Positions 53,634 through 64,000 of a DNA stretch of 64,000 bases are shown in pieces (the first letter of the stretch is position 1; every line of letters starts with the position of its first letter). Position numbers and translations under genes: made by a program. This DNA comes from Stachybotrys elegans (taxonomy: Eukaryota; Ascomycota; Sordariomycetes; Hypocreales; Stachybotryaceae): positions 5,952,001 through 6,016,000 of the forward strand of contig JAGPNK010000001.1 in the NCBI GenBank assembly GCA_020746835.1, read 5' to 3'. The notes below the pieces were generated by a model. The model worked only from the letters and a program-made list of their open reading frames with translations, was not told where the DNA came from and searched no databases.

Positions 53634-54723
53634 CTAGCGTCCTCGAGAATGCGTCATATCCTTCGACGATTCATCAATCCCAGAGGTAGGCTCAAATCGG
53701 AAACCTTCAAGCCATATATGTCCACCTTTGCCAGCTGGGATACGAGAAGCGCCCAGTTCCAAGCTCCGGTCCAATACTTCTGACGAACCAGATCACTATC
53801 CAGATCCCACAACCAAGGAAAGTTCTTTTTGCTGATGAGATCCTCAACCCACCAATGTTGGCTTTGCGTATCCGAATGAGTTACTTCGTCGGGTTTATTC
53901 TCCGGAACCTGCGACTTTTGATCCCCTTCATCAGGTAGTGGCTGGAGGTTTTGAAGTATAGACGCAGTAAGATTATGAATCTCAACGGGGTTTGCCTCGA
54001 GAATCTATCGTCTTGGTCGGTTATGCATTGTTCATGTGAAAGGCGTGACACAAGACAAACAGGGCCAAATTGAGGATCATCATTATATGCCCACTCAGTA
54101 TTTCGGGCGTATTCCCCCCCGTAGTAATCCTGCGGTTCTTCGAGAGAGTCTCGAGACGTTGTAGTCAACATTCCCGGCATCCGACGATGCAGTACCTGCC
54201 ACAGCTACTTGAAAGAAGATACCACCTCTCCTGGATCTATCTGGAAATGGTCATGCGCGGGTTCCTTGCTTTCGATGAAGTGTGCAGCCAGCTGATTACA
54301 CTGACTGTGAATGGCCAGGTAAAATGGCCCCTTCTCGACCATTTCAGCAGAATTGGGGTCGTACAGCAAATGGAAGGCTTCAATCCTCTCGCCTGACTCC
54401 CTGATTGTGTAGCGATTTTCGTCGTCACATCTGGTCTCGAATCGTAACAGGTGCCGTCTGGAGTCTTGAGGCGGGTTGGGTCCAAGGTCCAAGCTATACT
54501 GGTCTCCAGGGAAATACCCGTAGTAGAGATCAAGCTCGGTGCCATTGCCGGTCTCGTGGCCTGTGATGAGTAATATGACCTGATTCAACCATTGCAGGTG
54601 CTGGTGCCGTGCGCTTCATGCGATCAGAAAGTACAGGAAATGAGTGAGAGTTTGTACTCACACATGTCCAGGACGCAACAATGGGCCCCCGCAGAGGCGA
54701 CAATATTTCTGATTGCGACCCAT
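53634..54723 (-). pseudogene. Fungal hypothetical protein with one in-frame stop
   Basis: A complete-looking gene from ATG 54723. Exon 1 encodes MGRNQKYCRLCGGPLLRPGH, a CxxC-type zinc-knuckle opening common in fungal F-box-like proteins. Exon 2 runs from about 54611 through ELDLYYGYFPGDQYSLDLG and AFHLLYDPNSAEMVEKGPFY. At 54205-54207 the frame meets TAG. Read past this codon, the frame continues sensibly as LWQVLHRRMPGML. A further intron (GTTTGT...GATAG, about 54060-54009) joins FGP to ILEANPVEIHNL and the last exon ends GIDESSKDMTHSRGR at 53634. A CAG-to-TAG change (C to T) would explain the stop and fits RIP. A 34-bp intron removing it is possible but too short. Function unknown. Confidence 0.6.
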
Positions 54724-55549
54724 GGTTCAAGATTGGTGGAGTGTATATTCAAGCTTTTCTGAACAAGTATAAGACCTGCCGGCAAATGATAATAAAGACG
54801 CCTAGGTTGTATAACCCGGTCTAATAGAAACGGCTGTTTATAGGAGTGTGAAGTCATCGAGTGGCAATTAATAACTATTAGTAAGATGGGTTATTATGAG
54901 TCCTATTTTCCTAAAATAAAACCAGGAAAATTAATGGGTACATTTACATACTCATTCTGTCTTTAATTAGTAACCAATTAATGATTAAACATTATTATAG
55001 CTAGTAAAAGTACTAACTAACTTTAGGATTCTTAAATAGAAGCTCTATAAATGGTAATTATTAGTATAATATAGTAAGTAAGCTATAGAAATAGCAGGCT
55101 AAATTAATACCTTTAGGGAGGAGGAAAAGAATTTTAAAATACTACTTATAATAAACATATTATATTTATAAAACGCTCTCTATTTTTATAGAGTTATATT
55201 AATTCTATTAATGCCTTAATTATAATTAGTTTAATCTATATTTTATAAGAGTAGGAGAGTACTTATTAAACTATACTATAGTTAATATAGTAGAAGGCAT
55301 ACTAAGAATTTAATTCTAACTATAAAATAGTAAATAGAAGTATAGAATAGATAAATGTATATTATATAACTAGTCTAAGCTTAGAATGGCTGAATTCCAT
55401 AATGTATTCTAAAATAAAGGTAGGAATAATATAGATAGTTTAATTAAGGACAATTTAGACTAAGAGACATTCTGTGGTTTAATACTTCCAGATAGCCTCT
55501 TATTCATACTAACCCCCTCGCTTAGCGGCCTATAGAGTCCAGAACTCAG
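54724..55549. other. A/T-rich intergenic tract, RIP-like
   Basis: From about 54860 to 55460 the sequence is nearly all A and T with many TA steps, and shows no open frame of note. It separates the stop-containing gene from the Hsp70-like gene. Confidence 0.6.
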
Positions 55550-56570
55550 CTATAGCTCCCCTTTATCTATATATAGGCCAGATAGCCAAGTGCAGCCTAA
55601 TGCAGGCATGGGAGTGAACTGCCAGTCGTCCATCCGATCATAACCTATAATAGCTGCCCCAACTGCAGCAGCAAATACAGGATCCAGCCCATGCGCATTA
55701 GACAGCTCTGATCCAATAGCCGATCTGAAAGTCTCGAGAAACTCAGCATCTCTTATTGCGTCACTGTGTAAGACAGTCTTCCCAAGATCCTCATGCATCG
55801 GCTGCCCGAAGTAGTCGTTCCCGAATGGGCGCTCCATGATCTTCTCGAGGAAAGCCTTTACCTGCTTTTGATGGTTGGGCTGTGCCCGATTCTTGGCACC
55901 CAGAGACTCGTCACGGCTTCTGCGCATGACGTCAACGATACCCATGTCTTCAGCTAGTAGAGACGCGCTGAGCCCCGATTCGCTGTAGTTGACAACCAAG
56001 ATAGAACGTGTGTCGTCGGTTTCTGGCCGGCCAGAGGCGGCTAGTTCACTGCCCCAAAATGCCATACGAGCTTCGTCGACTATACTGATGATAGAATGCA
56101 GACGTACGGAATGAAGTGCTAGGGTAACCACATTTGCCTGGTAGGTCCACTCTCGGTCTGGAAGAGCGATTTGAGCGTAACAGAATGTTGTGCCTAAGTG
56201 AGAAGCTACCGCGGCTTTTAAGCTTTGGAGGAGGTCTTTGACGCTCTCGATGTCAGGGGTTTGCTTGCAAAGCCTAGGCTTGAATGTGTCGAGTACTGGA
56301 CATATAACCTCTGTTATGAGTGGCCAAGATGAATGTTTGTTGGGGACTTTTGTTGATGGTGCTTTACGCATCATAGCACTATAGGTGCTGCTGCCCTCCA
56401 CACGAGCGACCTCTGCCCATGTTCCGTTCTTGTAGTATATCGCCGCGACTCTGGTAGAGCGCCGATCATTAGCTTCCTATTTCCCACTGCCGCTAATTTG
56501 AAGAGGGTCAGTAGACAAGAGCGCACCCGTAGTCAGGGGTCAGGCTGAAGCCGACGCCAGGTATCTTCAT
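55550..56570 (-). CDS. Hsp70/actin-like ATPase-fold hypothetical protein
   Basis: Member of a fungal protein group with a degenerate Hsp70-type nucleotide-binding fold; function unknown. The model is complement(55550-56450, 56527-56570), 314 residues, intron 76 bp in phase. Splicing gives LTPDYGGVAAIYYKNGTWAE followed by VARVEGSSTYSAMM, the usual order at the N-terminus (phosphate-loop region, then the YKNG hairpin). The DFGTT signature of true Hsp70s is absent. Later motifs are RSILVVNYSESGLSASLLAE, a phosphate-2-like strand pair, and LDPVFAAAVGAAIIGYDRMD, the AxGAA helix of the family. No peptide-binding domain follows, so it is half the length of Hsp70. A/T-rich DNA flanks it on both sides. 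Confidence 0.72.
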
Positions 56571-58700
56571 TCTCTGCAGTACTGGTTCTTCTGCGATGAC
56601 TAGCAAAGCATGGCAAATGAGCAGGAAATGTTTCTGAAATAACATCTTGGGCGACTTCCGTAAATAATGTACAACGTGAAATAGAGACCATGAGATGGAG
56701 CTGGGAAGTACGATGAGTTTCGACCTACGGAGCAGCTTCACTGTCTGCTCTTTCTATGGTGCGGGTATGTCCGGCAACGTGTCAAGTCGCGGGTGGCGTT
56801 GACTGGCTGTGCCCCCAATATAATGTGCGCATGCTGCATGTTGGTTGATGTAGCTGGTAAGTAAGCGATAATACTCCGCTAGCTAGTAGGGGGCCTGGTC
56901 AGATCAGGCCACTTTAGGGCCGAGAACTAAAAAGTCATATCTTATGGATATTGTCAGCATGGGCATCTATGGCCAGTAAGCCAAAGCGCGATAACACGCT
57001 TTCTATAACGCCCCTAAAGCGCATCGCGCTTTAGGGTAGTAGGCCCATAACTACTATAAAAGAGCCAATAGCACTTCTAGATAGTCACACCTAATCAAGG
57101 CATTCATTAAGCTCTATTGGCGCTATTCGCTACAGCCATATTCGCGCTTTTCCCTATAGGTGCGCGATATTTCTACTTTAGACTCCTATATGCTTATCTT
57201 ATATAGGTAGGCAATTTAAATGCTATAAGAGTTTTTGTATAAGTAGTTAAAAAGGCTGGCCTATAATATAGTCTTTTATCTAAATCAACTAACAAAGCAC
57301 TGCATCTAGTTTCTTTTTTTCTTCTTTTTTTTTCTTCTATTCTGTATAATGAGAATGACACTAATACAAACCGAAGAGACATTGACACAGATAACCCATC
57401 TGCCTCTGTTCCTAAGACCCCCCTGTCATCTCTTACTAAACCTATTATTAATCTAGACAACCCCTTCGCCGGCACCTCCATCACTGTTCCTGACTCTAGT
57501 ACTAACAAAGCATCCTTGTCTTGTTAATACATGCGCTAAGAGATAAGGGTGCATGAGTTAAGCGACGTCTCAAGCTTGGCGACGAGCTGACGAGGCCAAT
57601 TGGGCGTAGTCATCGTCTTGGGCAAGAGACCCAAGCAGGCCCCGGATCTTGCCCGAGCAGGATATGGATTGGTGCGAAATGGACGTGCAAAAGGACGTGA
57701 AGCCGTTGACGGAATGTATCTAAGGTATTTATTCTTTTCCCTCTCAAACAATTTGCGGTGGGAAGAACTAAGTGGAAGGGGATGATGATTTAATTGAATG
57801 TGTTCTCGAGAGGCTCAGCCGAACCGAGGATGGAATGTTTATATTTGAATGGATTTTTTAGGTCAGGTTCGACGAGCTCTCGCCGTACGCATCGTATATA
57901 CCGGGGACCAGGGCGTTTGGGATTTGGGGCCTGGGCAAGAGACTACGACCCTGGCTGCGGTAGCCGATGACGCGGTCCATCTGCATCTACACAAGGCTAC
58001 CATTGCCACGTACCAATTAGATGGTGCCAATTGCAACGCATCCCCGGTTTCTGGTGCTGCACTTGTGGTTGTTGGTGTTGATTGTCGTGTCATCGTTATT
58101 GTTATTGTTGCTGTTGTTTCTTTCATCATCGGTCATGTTGCCGACCAGTCCATCATCCGCATGATCTTTTGCTGAGGGAGGGCTTAAGCGGTGGTGGTTG
58201 TGCATCCATCAGTTACCAGCGGTAGATACTGGAATATTGGCCCCACCCAGAGGAAACTTCTATGGGTTTAGATGAGGCCAAATCTAACTAGAATTCTCAG
58301 GTTACTTATTTTCGACAACCAGATGCGGGGATCTTGGGGGGCCTTGGGGCCTGATCCTAGATACCGGGGGCTGTAGGTATCTATGGACACTATGAGGGGG
58401 CGGAGCCTACCTGAGGCTGTGGCTTAGCTTGCGTGGGAGATGTAATGTGATGTGTGTGATGATGGTACGGCGAGGCCTTTGCTGGGTGATTGGTTCATCT
58501 GCAGTTTGAGGTGACAAGCCGAGTATCCCCCTTCTCGTCTAACTCGAAAGCAATTCTGTTAATGCACGTGTTTCTTCATTTTCTCACGAGTCAAATATCC
58601 GACTGGATGGGCGTGGTAGATAGAGGCTAGAAGAAATGACCTCTTGCCCTCAACAGGCAGACACCTAGGCTGTCTGTCCTGTATCTGCATCGCCAGTCAA
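56571..58700. other. Repeat-derived intergenic sequence
   Basis: Contains the hairpin at 57012-57036, a pyrimidine-rich run at 57310-57345 and A/T-rich pieces. Short frames near 57340-57520 (plus) and 57536-57751 (minus) look like repeat debris. No gene is supported. Confidence 0.4.
57012..57036. repeat. Perfect GC-rich hairpin
   Basis: Arms CCCTAAAGCGC and GCGCTTTAGGG are exact reverse complements with a 3-base spacer. A weaker AAAGCG...CGCTTT pair lies about 25 bp upstream. Such hairpins mark the ends of some DNA transposons, including Helitrons. Confidence 0.9.
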
Positions 58701-61700
58701 TAGAGTAGGCGAACTAGAACTCGGCAATGAGGCCACTCAGCCTCACTCAATCAATCACTCGCTCACTCGTGACAAAAACCCCAGAAGTCAGCATGCTGCT
58801 CTACACTCGTCCTCGGTGTGTCCAAGACTTCAGATACAATTTGACTGGGATTGTTGTCATCTGCCATGAGCAGAGGCAAACGGGCATCCTCATCCTCATC
58901 GCCATCCCGCCATCATGGTGTTATTATCCACATTGCTTCCATCGTCCAAGACGAAAGCCTTGAGCTCGTCCAGCATTAGCCGAAGCCTGTCACCGACGCT
59001 TCTACTGCCCCTCGCGTCGAGATCGGTCCGGCGGCTGCTCATCTCCAACGCGAGATGTTGGATATGTACGGGTCTGGCGTGAGAAGAGAGCTACCTCACA
59101 TTCTTACCCTCCGCAAATGGCAGGGTGCCTATGAATATCCTCCCCGACAAGCAAGATCGTCTAATCCACAGCTACAATGCCTTCCTGAGCCAAGTCTGTG
59201 AAAACTCTCATCAATTTACTCAGAAGATGGTACACAAAAAGCCCTCGGGGCAGCCTCAATATTATGGCAACTTACCGTGCCTGGGGGCTTCTGGCAGAAA
59301 TGCGGAGTGGCCGGATAAAGCAGAACATCCAAGAGAAACTCGATAAAATAGATGTCGATGAGGATGTGATAAGGAGACGTGCGCGGCTATTGCTGCAATC
59401 CACTCAGTTTCTTGACATTGACGAGATGATTGAGTACCGTCAGCCCGAAGCCCTTTTGCCTGGCAACCCGGTTCTCAGCCCTCAGATATGCTCCCTTCGT
59501 CGGGGATGATTCGCAGCTCTGAGTATCAAGGCAGAAGTGGTGGCTGTTTGCGAAAGCTGTTATCGTAAACACCACGGCCAACCCAGCTTTACCAAGCCAC
59601 ATAAGCACTGTTGCCTCGGGGAGGCAATAACACCCCAGGTCAGCCGCACAATCTGTCACTGCACAGATGTCTCACGTGCGGACCATGACGGCCGCCAGAA
59701 GGCCCTCTGGCCCGTCGACCCAGATGTTTATGGTAGCCTGCATATCAAAGGTGCAAGGGGAAAGATTAGCTGTGGTATTGCGCAGCTCAATCACGTAGTG
59801 GTCGAGGCCAGGTTGGCTGCCAACGAGGGGACAAAGCCTGCTCCAACACTAGGCGACATCATACAAGAGGATCTGGACAATGCGGCCCAACAAGACGAAA
59901 AGGACAGAAGCTGCCCAAGTATACGCGGAAGAGCGCGCTGCGAACTCGAAGGATGCTACATTCCAATACAAGCACCATCATTAGTGAATTTGGTTCTTCA
60001 TATAGCTTGACAGCGCAGTCTCCTGAAAGCATCCTTATGGAATGTCCATTGGGCTATAATTATTGAGAACGGTGTTGCCAAGTAAATTGCTCTTCAGCCT
60101 GGACCATTTGAATGCCAAAGGCCTAACTTCTTCATAAAGCACGCATGGCGGTGTGCTCATCACCAGCAGATATCCGCCGCACCTACAAGTCTTACGCGGC
60201 TCATCGGCAGACATTGAACATAGTCTCTTGCTAACGGGAAAAACTGAGAGGAAGCTGTACTCGCAAATCGTGGGCGAGCCCCAAAGCGGTACAAAGCCAT
60301 GATGAAGCAGGTCGTTGGAGGCTTTTCGACACCCAGGGGAGGACAAGATTGCCAATGCTCTTTTGCAGGAGAGTCGGAACCTCATCGACGAGGGTATCAG
60401 CTTGTCCCAGAAAGCAGCTCTTGATCAAGCCACCGACCGTCTAATGGTCATATCTTTCCTCGAGGATTGAATTCTAGGGCATCGACTCCAAACTCCTGTC
60501 TCCCGAGGTAGATTTGCGATGGAATTTCTGGTCCAACAACTGTCAAATGTTTGTGACAATATCATCGACCGTCAAGTCTTTGGATCACGAGAGGACGAAA
60601 TCGAGAATAGCGATGAATCAACAGCACCGAGTCCGTTCTACTTGATGAGCTTTGTATGTCGCCCTGGGGCATGTCCAAGAGAAAGCCAAGTCCAAGTTTG
60701 ACGTACCAAACGGGCTTACCGAAGAGTACCTCCTCAATTCCGGTATGGGAGGCATGACAAATGCGTTATCATTTATACTGGACCGACTAGGGCCCATTGT
60801 ACAAGTACCAAGACGTCTTTCCTGGGACTGCACCGAAGCCTATCAACTGTGGTCAATGCACTATCTCGAAGCATGTTTGGGCATTTCCATTTGACTCGTG
60901 GTCCATCATTTCGCTGCACTTGACCAGAGGTAGACAGTTCTATCCTAGAGACACCATCTCCCTCCAGGAATATGGCAAGCGGCCACTACCAGATGCATTT
61001 ACTGGCCACATGAGCGACATGGAATGGTTTCGTCACCGCATGTTGGTTCTCCTCGCCCAAGATACACTCTTAGGCGGAGCCGTGGCGATGGTACAATGCG
61101 AAGCCTTCCGGCAGTCTACACAATGGCTTCACCTACGGGGCGAGGAGACTCAGGACCGGCTCAAGCTTGGTGGCATCCATCGAGCCCAGCCTTTTAGCCA
61201 TCCTTACGAGAAAGTCGCATGCCGCCATTACTTTATCGCCAATTGGGCATTGCTACATAAGACCTTGAGAAGATACTAGTATGAGAACTTACGAGAGTGG
61301 ACACTGACCAACATAAGTCCGTCAAACACCGTCCCCCATGTATTTGATCCTCAGCGGCAGGGTCAGCCTCCCAGCATGGTAGGTTCTCTCACGGTAAGCA
61401 CGAAGCCGGCTGTGCAGGCTGCTATGAGGTGACACCTGTGGCGTCGGTTGTGCGTCGACTTGTGGTGGCCGAGGTGGAGGCGGAGGAGGAGGCGGTGGAC
61501 ATGATTGTGCTGCATATTGATAGATGTGTGGCGTAGAGCTAGATATTAGGGCGACTGTTCAGCGAGGGTGACATATTTTAGAATAATTAGCGAAAGAATC
61601 CATGTCTATCTACTTAAAGGGGTATAATACGCATAAGTGAACTCGGGGCTCCTCTGCCCCAGGCCTCAGATGCTGTGGCCACTCCAACACTCGTGGCTTG

Positions 61701-62059
61701 GGTTGGACATTCCACATATCCACCCTCGCCAAGTCTCCCTAGGCAGCGCCTTTCCGCAGTCGCCGCAAGCTATGATGCATTTCAAGTACGTCTTCAGAGC
61801 CCGCTGACCGCCGTGATTCCCTGCGGATCCAGCCGGGCACAAGCCGAGCAGATATGTGGTGGCCCCTTACGCTCCTCCGAAGGAGGGTTTTCACCGTCCA
61901 CAAGCTGAACAGAAAGGTCCCCTGGTTTCTAATTGCTGCCCCTGGGGCCGGCTCGGTTACTCGACGAAATGCAAAGCATCGATGACAGACTACATGACAC
62001 AAGGTAATATAGTGTCTGGTACATGGCATTCATCCTATAATAGAGAATGGCAGGGGACT
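58701..62059. other. Decayed coding sequence, unassigned
   Basis: Several plus-strand open frames read like protein but do not join into a model. 59198-59509 contains an arginine/lysine-rich helical stretch. 59537-60010 has a cysteine/histidine-rich start (CESCYRKHHGQPSF, then HKHCCLGEAI and CHC) that suggests a zinc-binding module. 60797-61279 has CGQCTISKHVWAFPFDSW and a charged C-terminus. I do not recognise the protein. Stops and frame changes point to a pseudogene or a repeat. Confidence 0.35.
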
Positions 62060-64000
62060 TAATTGTGTATATCACTGCGACTTAATAGAGTTATAAGGCA
62101 AATAATTCTAGTGTAAGCCTAGCACTCTTCTTTAGTCTAGCTTATATAGATGCGCTTAGAGTAAGTCTTTTCGTTTAGACTTATAGTGCCTTTCTTTAAT
62201 ACTGCTACCTATATTAATTTTAAGGTTATTATTAGATTAGCTATATTAATATATATTATAATATAGTAGATATAGTAGATATATTTAGTATAGAAAAAGA
62301 ATAATAATATATATAAATAATAATAGCCTTACTATTTATAAAACTAAAGAATAGTATTAAATAATAAAGGGATTATTAAATAATATTTTCTATTAGTTAA
62401 AGAATAATAAAGGAACTATAGTAATAGTAATAATAGTAAAAGTATATATAGTTAGAGAAATCTATAGTTAGTAAACTAGTCTTTTTAATATATATATATA
62501 CTATTTATTAATATATATTTTAATAAGGCTAGCTAAAGGTATAAAATTAATATATTAAACTTAAAATATTATTTTATAATAAGAAAAAGAGTATATAATA
62601 TAAAGTATAAATAATAAAAAGTAAATAAATAGTAAAGATAGTATTTAGTACCTTAGTAATTAATATAGTTATAAATAGTAAAGAAAATAATAATAAAGCT
62701 ATTATTAAATTACTTTTATATATAAAGTAACTAACTAACTAAATAACTAAGTAATTAAACTATAAATAGTTATAATTTTATTATAAGCTATATTAAGTTT
62801 AATTATATATAAATATATAATGTAATAAAATATTAAGCTAGCCTTTAAAATAATAAATATATATACTAAACTAAATAAAAGACTTTAATAATACTTAGTT
62901 AAAAAGCTTTAATTAATTTATTAAATAAAGTTATTAATATTATAAAAGCCTTATTATAATTTATACTTAAATAAAAAATACTATTAATAATACTAATAAA
63001 AAGCTTTAATAATACTAAAAAAGCTATTACTTTAAGTTACTAATTAAGCTATTATAGTTTATAGCTATATAAAGCTTTTAAGTCTTTAGTTTAAAAGAGA
63101 AAAATTCCTTATTTATATTATATAAACTTATATTTACTAAAATTAACATTATTATAGAATTAAATAGTAATATAAATAAAGCTATATAAGTAGCTATAAT
63201 AGCTATAGCTATTACTATAAAAAGGCTCTTTTTTTCTTTATTAATTATTTATAAAGTAAGTTATTTTAAGGGTTTTCTTTAAGTTATTAATATAAATAGT
63301 TAGTAAACTTTTAAACTATAGTTATAGTTTTATTTATTTAATAATAGTATTATTAATAGTTTAAAATATAATAGAATAACTTTTATATATCTTTAATATA
63401 TAGTGATTTTAATAAGGAATTATAACTAAAGCCTAAAAAAAAAGTAAAGAAAAAAACTTTAAACTATATAAAAGACTAATAATAAAGACTAGCTATATTA
63501 ATAATTATAAATAGAAAGCCATAGAGATATATAGCTTACTTTAAAAGCCTTAATAAAATTAATTTAGTTTTTTAATATAGGTTTTTAATTAGCTTTTTAC
63601 TTTAGTTATTAAATTAATTACTTTTACTATAAAATTATATACTTAATGCCTTTATAATATAATATTATAAAAAGAAATAATATATTAAAAGCTATAGTTA
63701 TATATAAAAGTATATAATATATTAAAAGCTATAGTTATATATAAAAAGATATAAAAAAGTATATAATATAAAGGAGCCCCTTTTAAATATAAGGTTTAAA
63801 AGGCTTATTATATTGTTTTTTTACTGTCTTTTCTAGCTTATTCTAGACTTATTTCTATATACCATTACTAAATAAGTAAGTTTCTAGCATTATATACTTT
63901 CTTTATAGCTCCTTTACATTATATATTAGTCTTTTTATATAGTTATAGCTTCTTTATAATATATACTTCTATATATAACTATAGCTTTTAATATATTATA
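62060..64000. repeat. Extreme A/T-rich region, RIP-like
   Basis: About 1.9 kb made almost entirely of A and T, with only scattered C and G and dense TA dinucleotides. No usable open frame occurs. It resembles RIP-degraded repeats of moulds and continues to the window end. Confidence 0.85.
63678..63998. repeat. Inverted repeat within the A/T desert
   Basis: The 29-bp sequence at 63678-63706 (core AAAAGCTATAGTTATATATA) recurs directly at 63715-63743 and, as exact reverse complement, at 63970-63998. The enclosed 230 bp keeps a GGAGCCCCTT island near 63773. This looks like an old terminal-inverted-repeat element or folded-back repeat. Confidence 0.85.

Noticed and set aside
1..64000. CRISPR array, operon-type ribosome binding sites or bacterial insertion sequences
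   Set aside because: Introns and protein families show a fungal nuclear genome, and no direct-repeat/spacer array is present.

Overview
The window looks like nuclear DNA of a filamentous ascomycete (Pezizomycotina, probably Sordariomycetes; I cannot name the species). Genes are spaced on both strands and carry short GT-AG introns of about 40-80 bp. The protein families are typical of moulds: Pth11-like receptor, HET and HeLo incompatibility domains, Zn2Cys6 regulator, Clr5 domain, WSC domain. Several islands, above all the last 2 kb, are almost pure A/T with broken repeats, which resembles repeat-induced point mutation (RIP). Gene models below were built by hand from splice signals and reading frame; most multi-exon models sum to an exact multiple of three.

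Layout. 1-14 kb is accessory: a Pth11-like membrane receptor (1.1-2.6 kb), a HeLo-domain protein with a C-terminal HET-s-like repeat tail (5.3-6.3 kb), a divergent unknown gene (6.8-8.0 kb), a frameshifted HET-domain gene (9.4-10.3 kb), a SET-domain protein (11.6-13.1 kb) and a HET C-terminal remnant (13.4-13.7 kb).

14.4-32.7 kb is a compact eleven-gene cluster for quinate/shikimate catabolism. In order: 3-dehydroshikimate dehydratase (+), SnoaL-like protein (-), shikimate-dehydrogenase-like SDH1 (+), QutR-type AROM-derived repressor (-), QutA-type Zn2Cys6 activator (+), type II dehydroquinase (-), maleylacetate reductase (-), hydroxyquinol-type intradiol dioxygenase (+), quinate/shikimate dehydrogenase SDH2 (+), quinate permease (-), SDH-like SDH3 (+). 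The classical steps run quinate to dehydroquinate to dehydroshikimate to protocatechuate. The reductase and dioxygenase would take hydroxyquinol through maleylacetate to 3-oxoadipate. This suggests a fused quinate-hydroxyquinol pathway; the protocatechuate-to-hydroxyquinol monooxygenase is not in the window. Two of the three stand-alone SDH-like proteins have altered substrate-binding motifs.

32.7-41 kb is gene-poor, with a broken HET gene, a coiled-coil gene and a dead Tc1/mariner transposase. 41-49 kb holds two divergent secreted-protein genes: a WSC-domain subtilase and a six-hairpin glycosidase with eleven cysteine-rich repeats. 49.5-57 kb has a Clr5 protein, a decayed integrase, a gene with one in-frame stop and an Hsp70-like ATPase. 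57-64 kb is decayed repeat-type sequence ending in an A/T desert.
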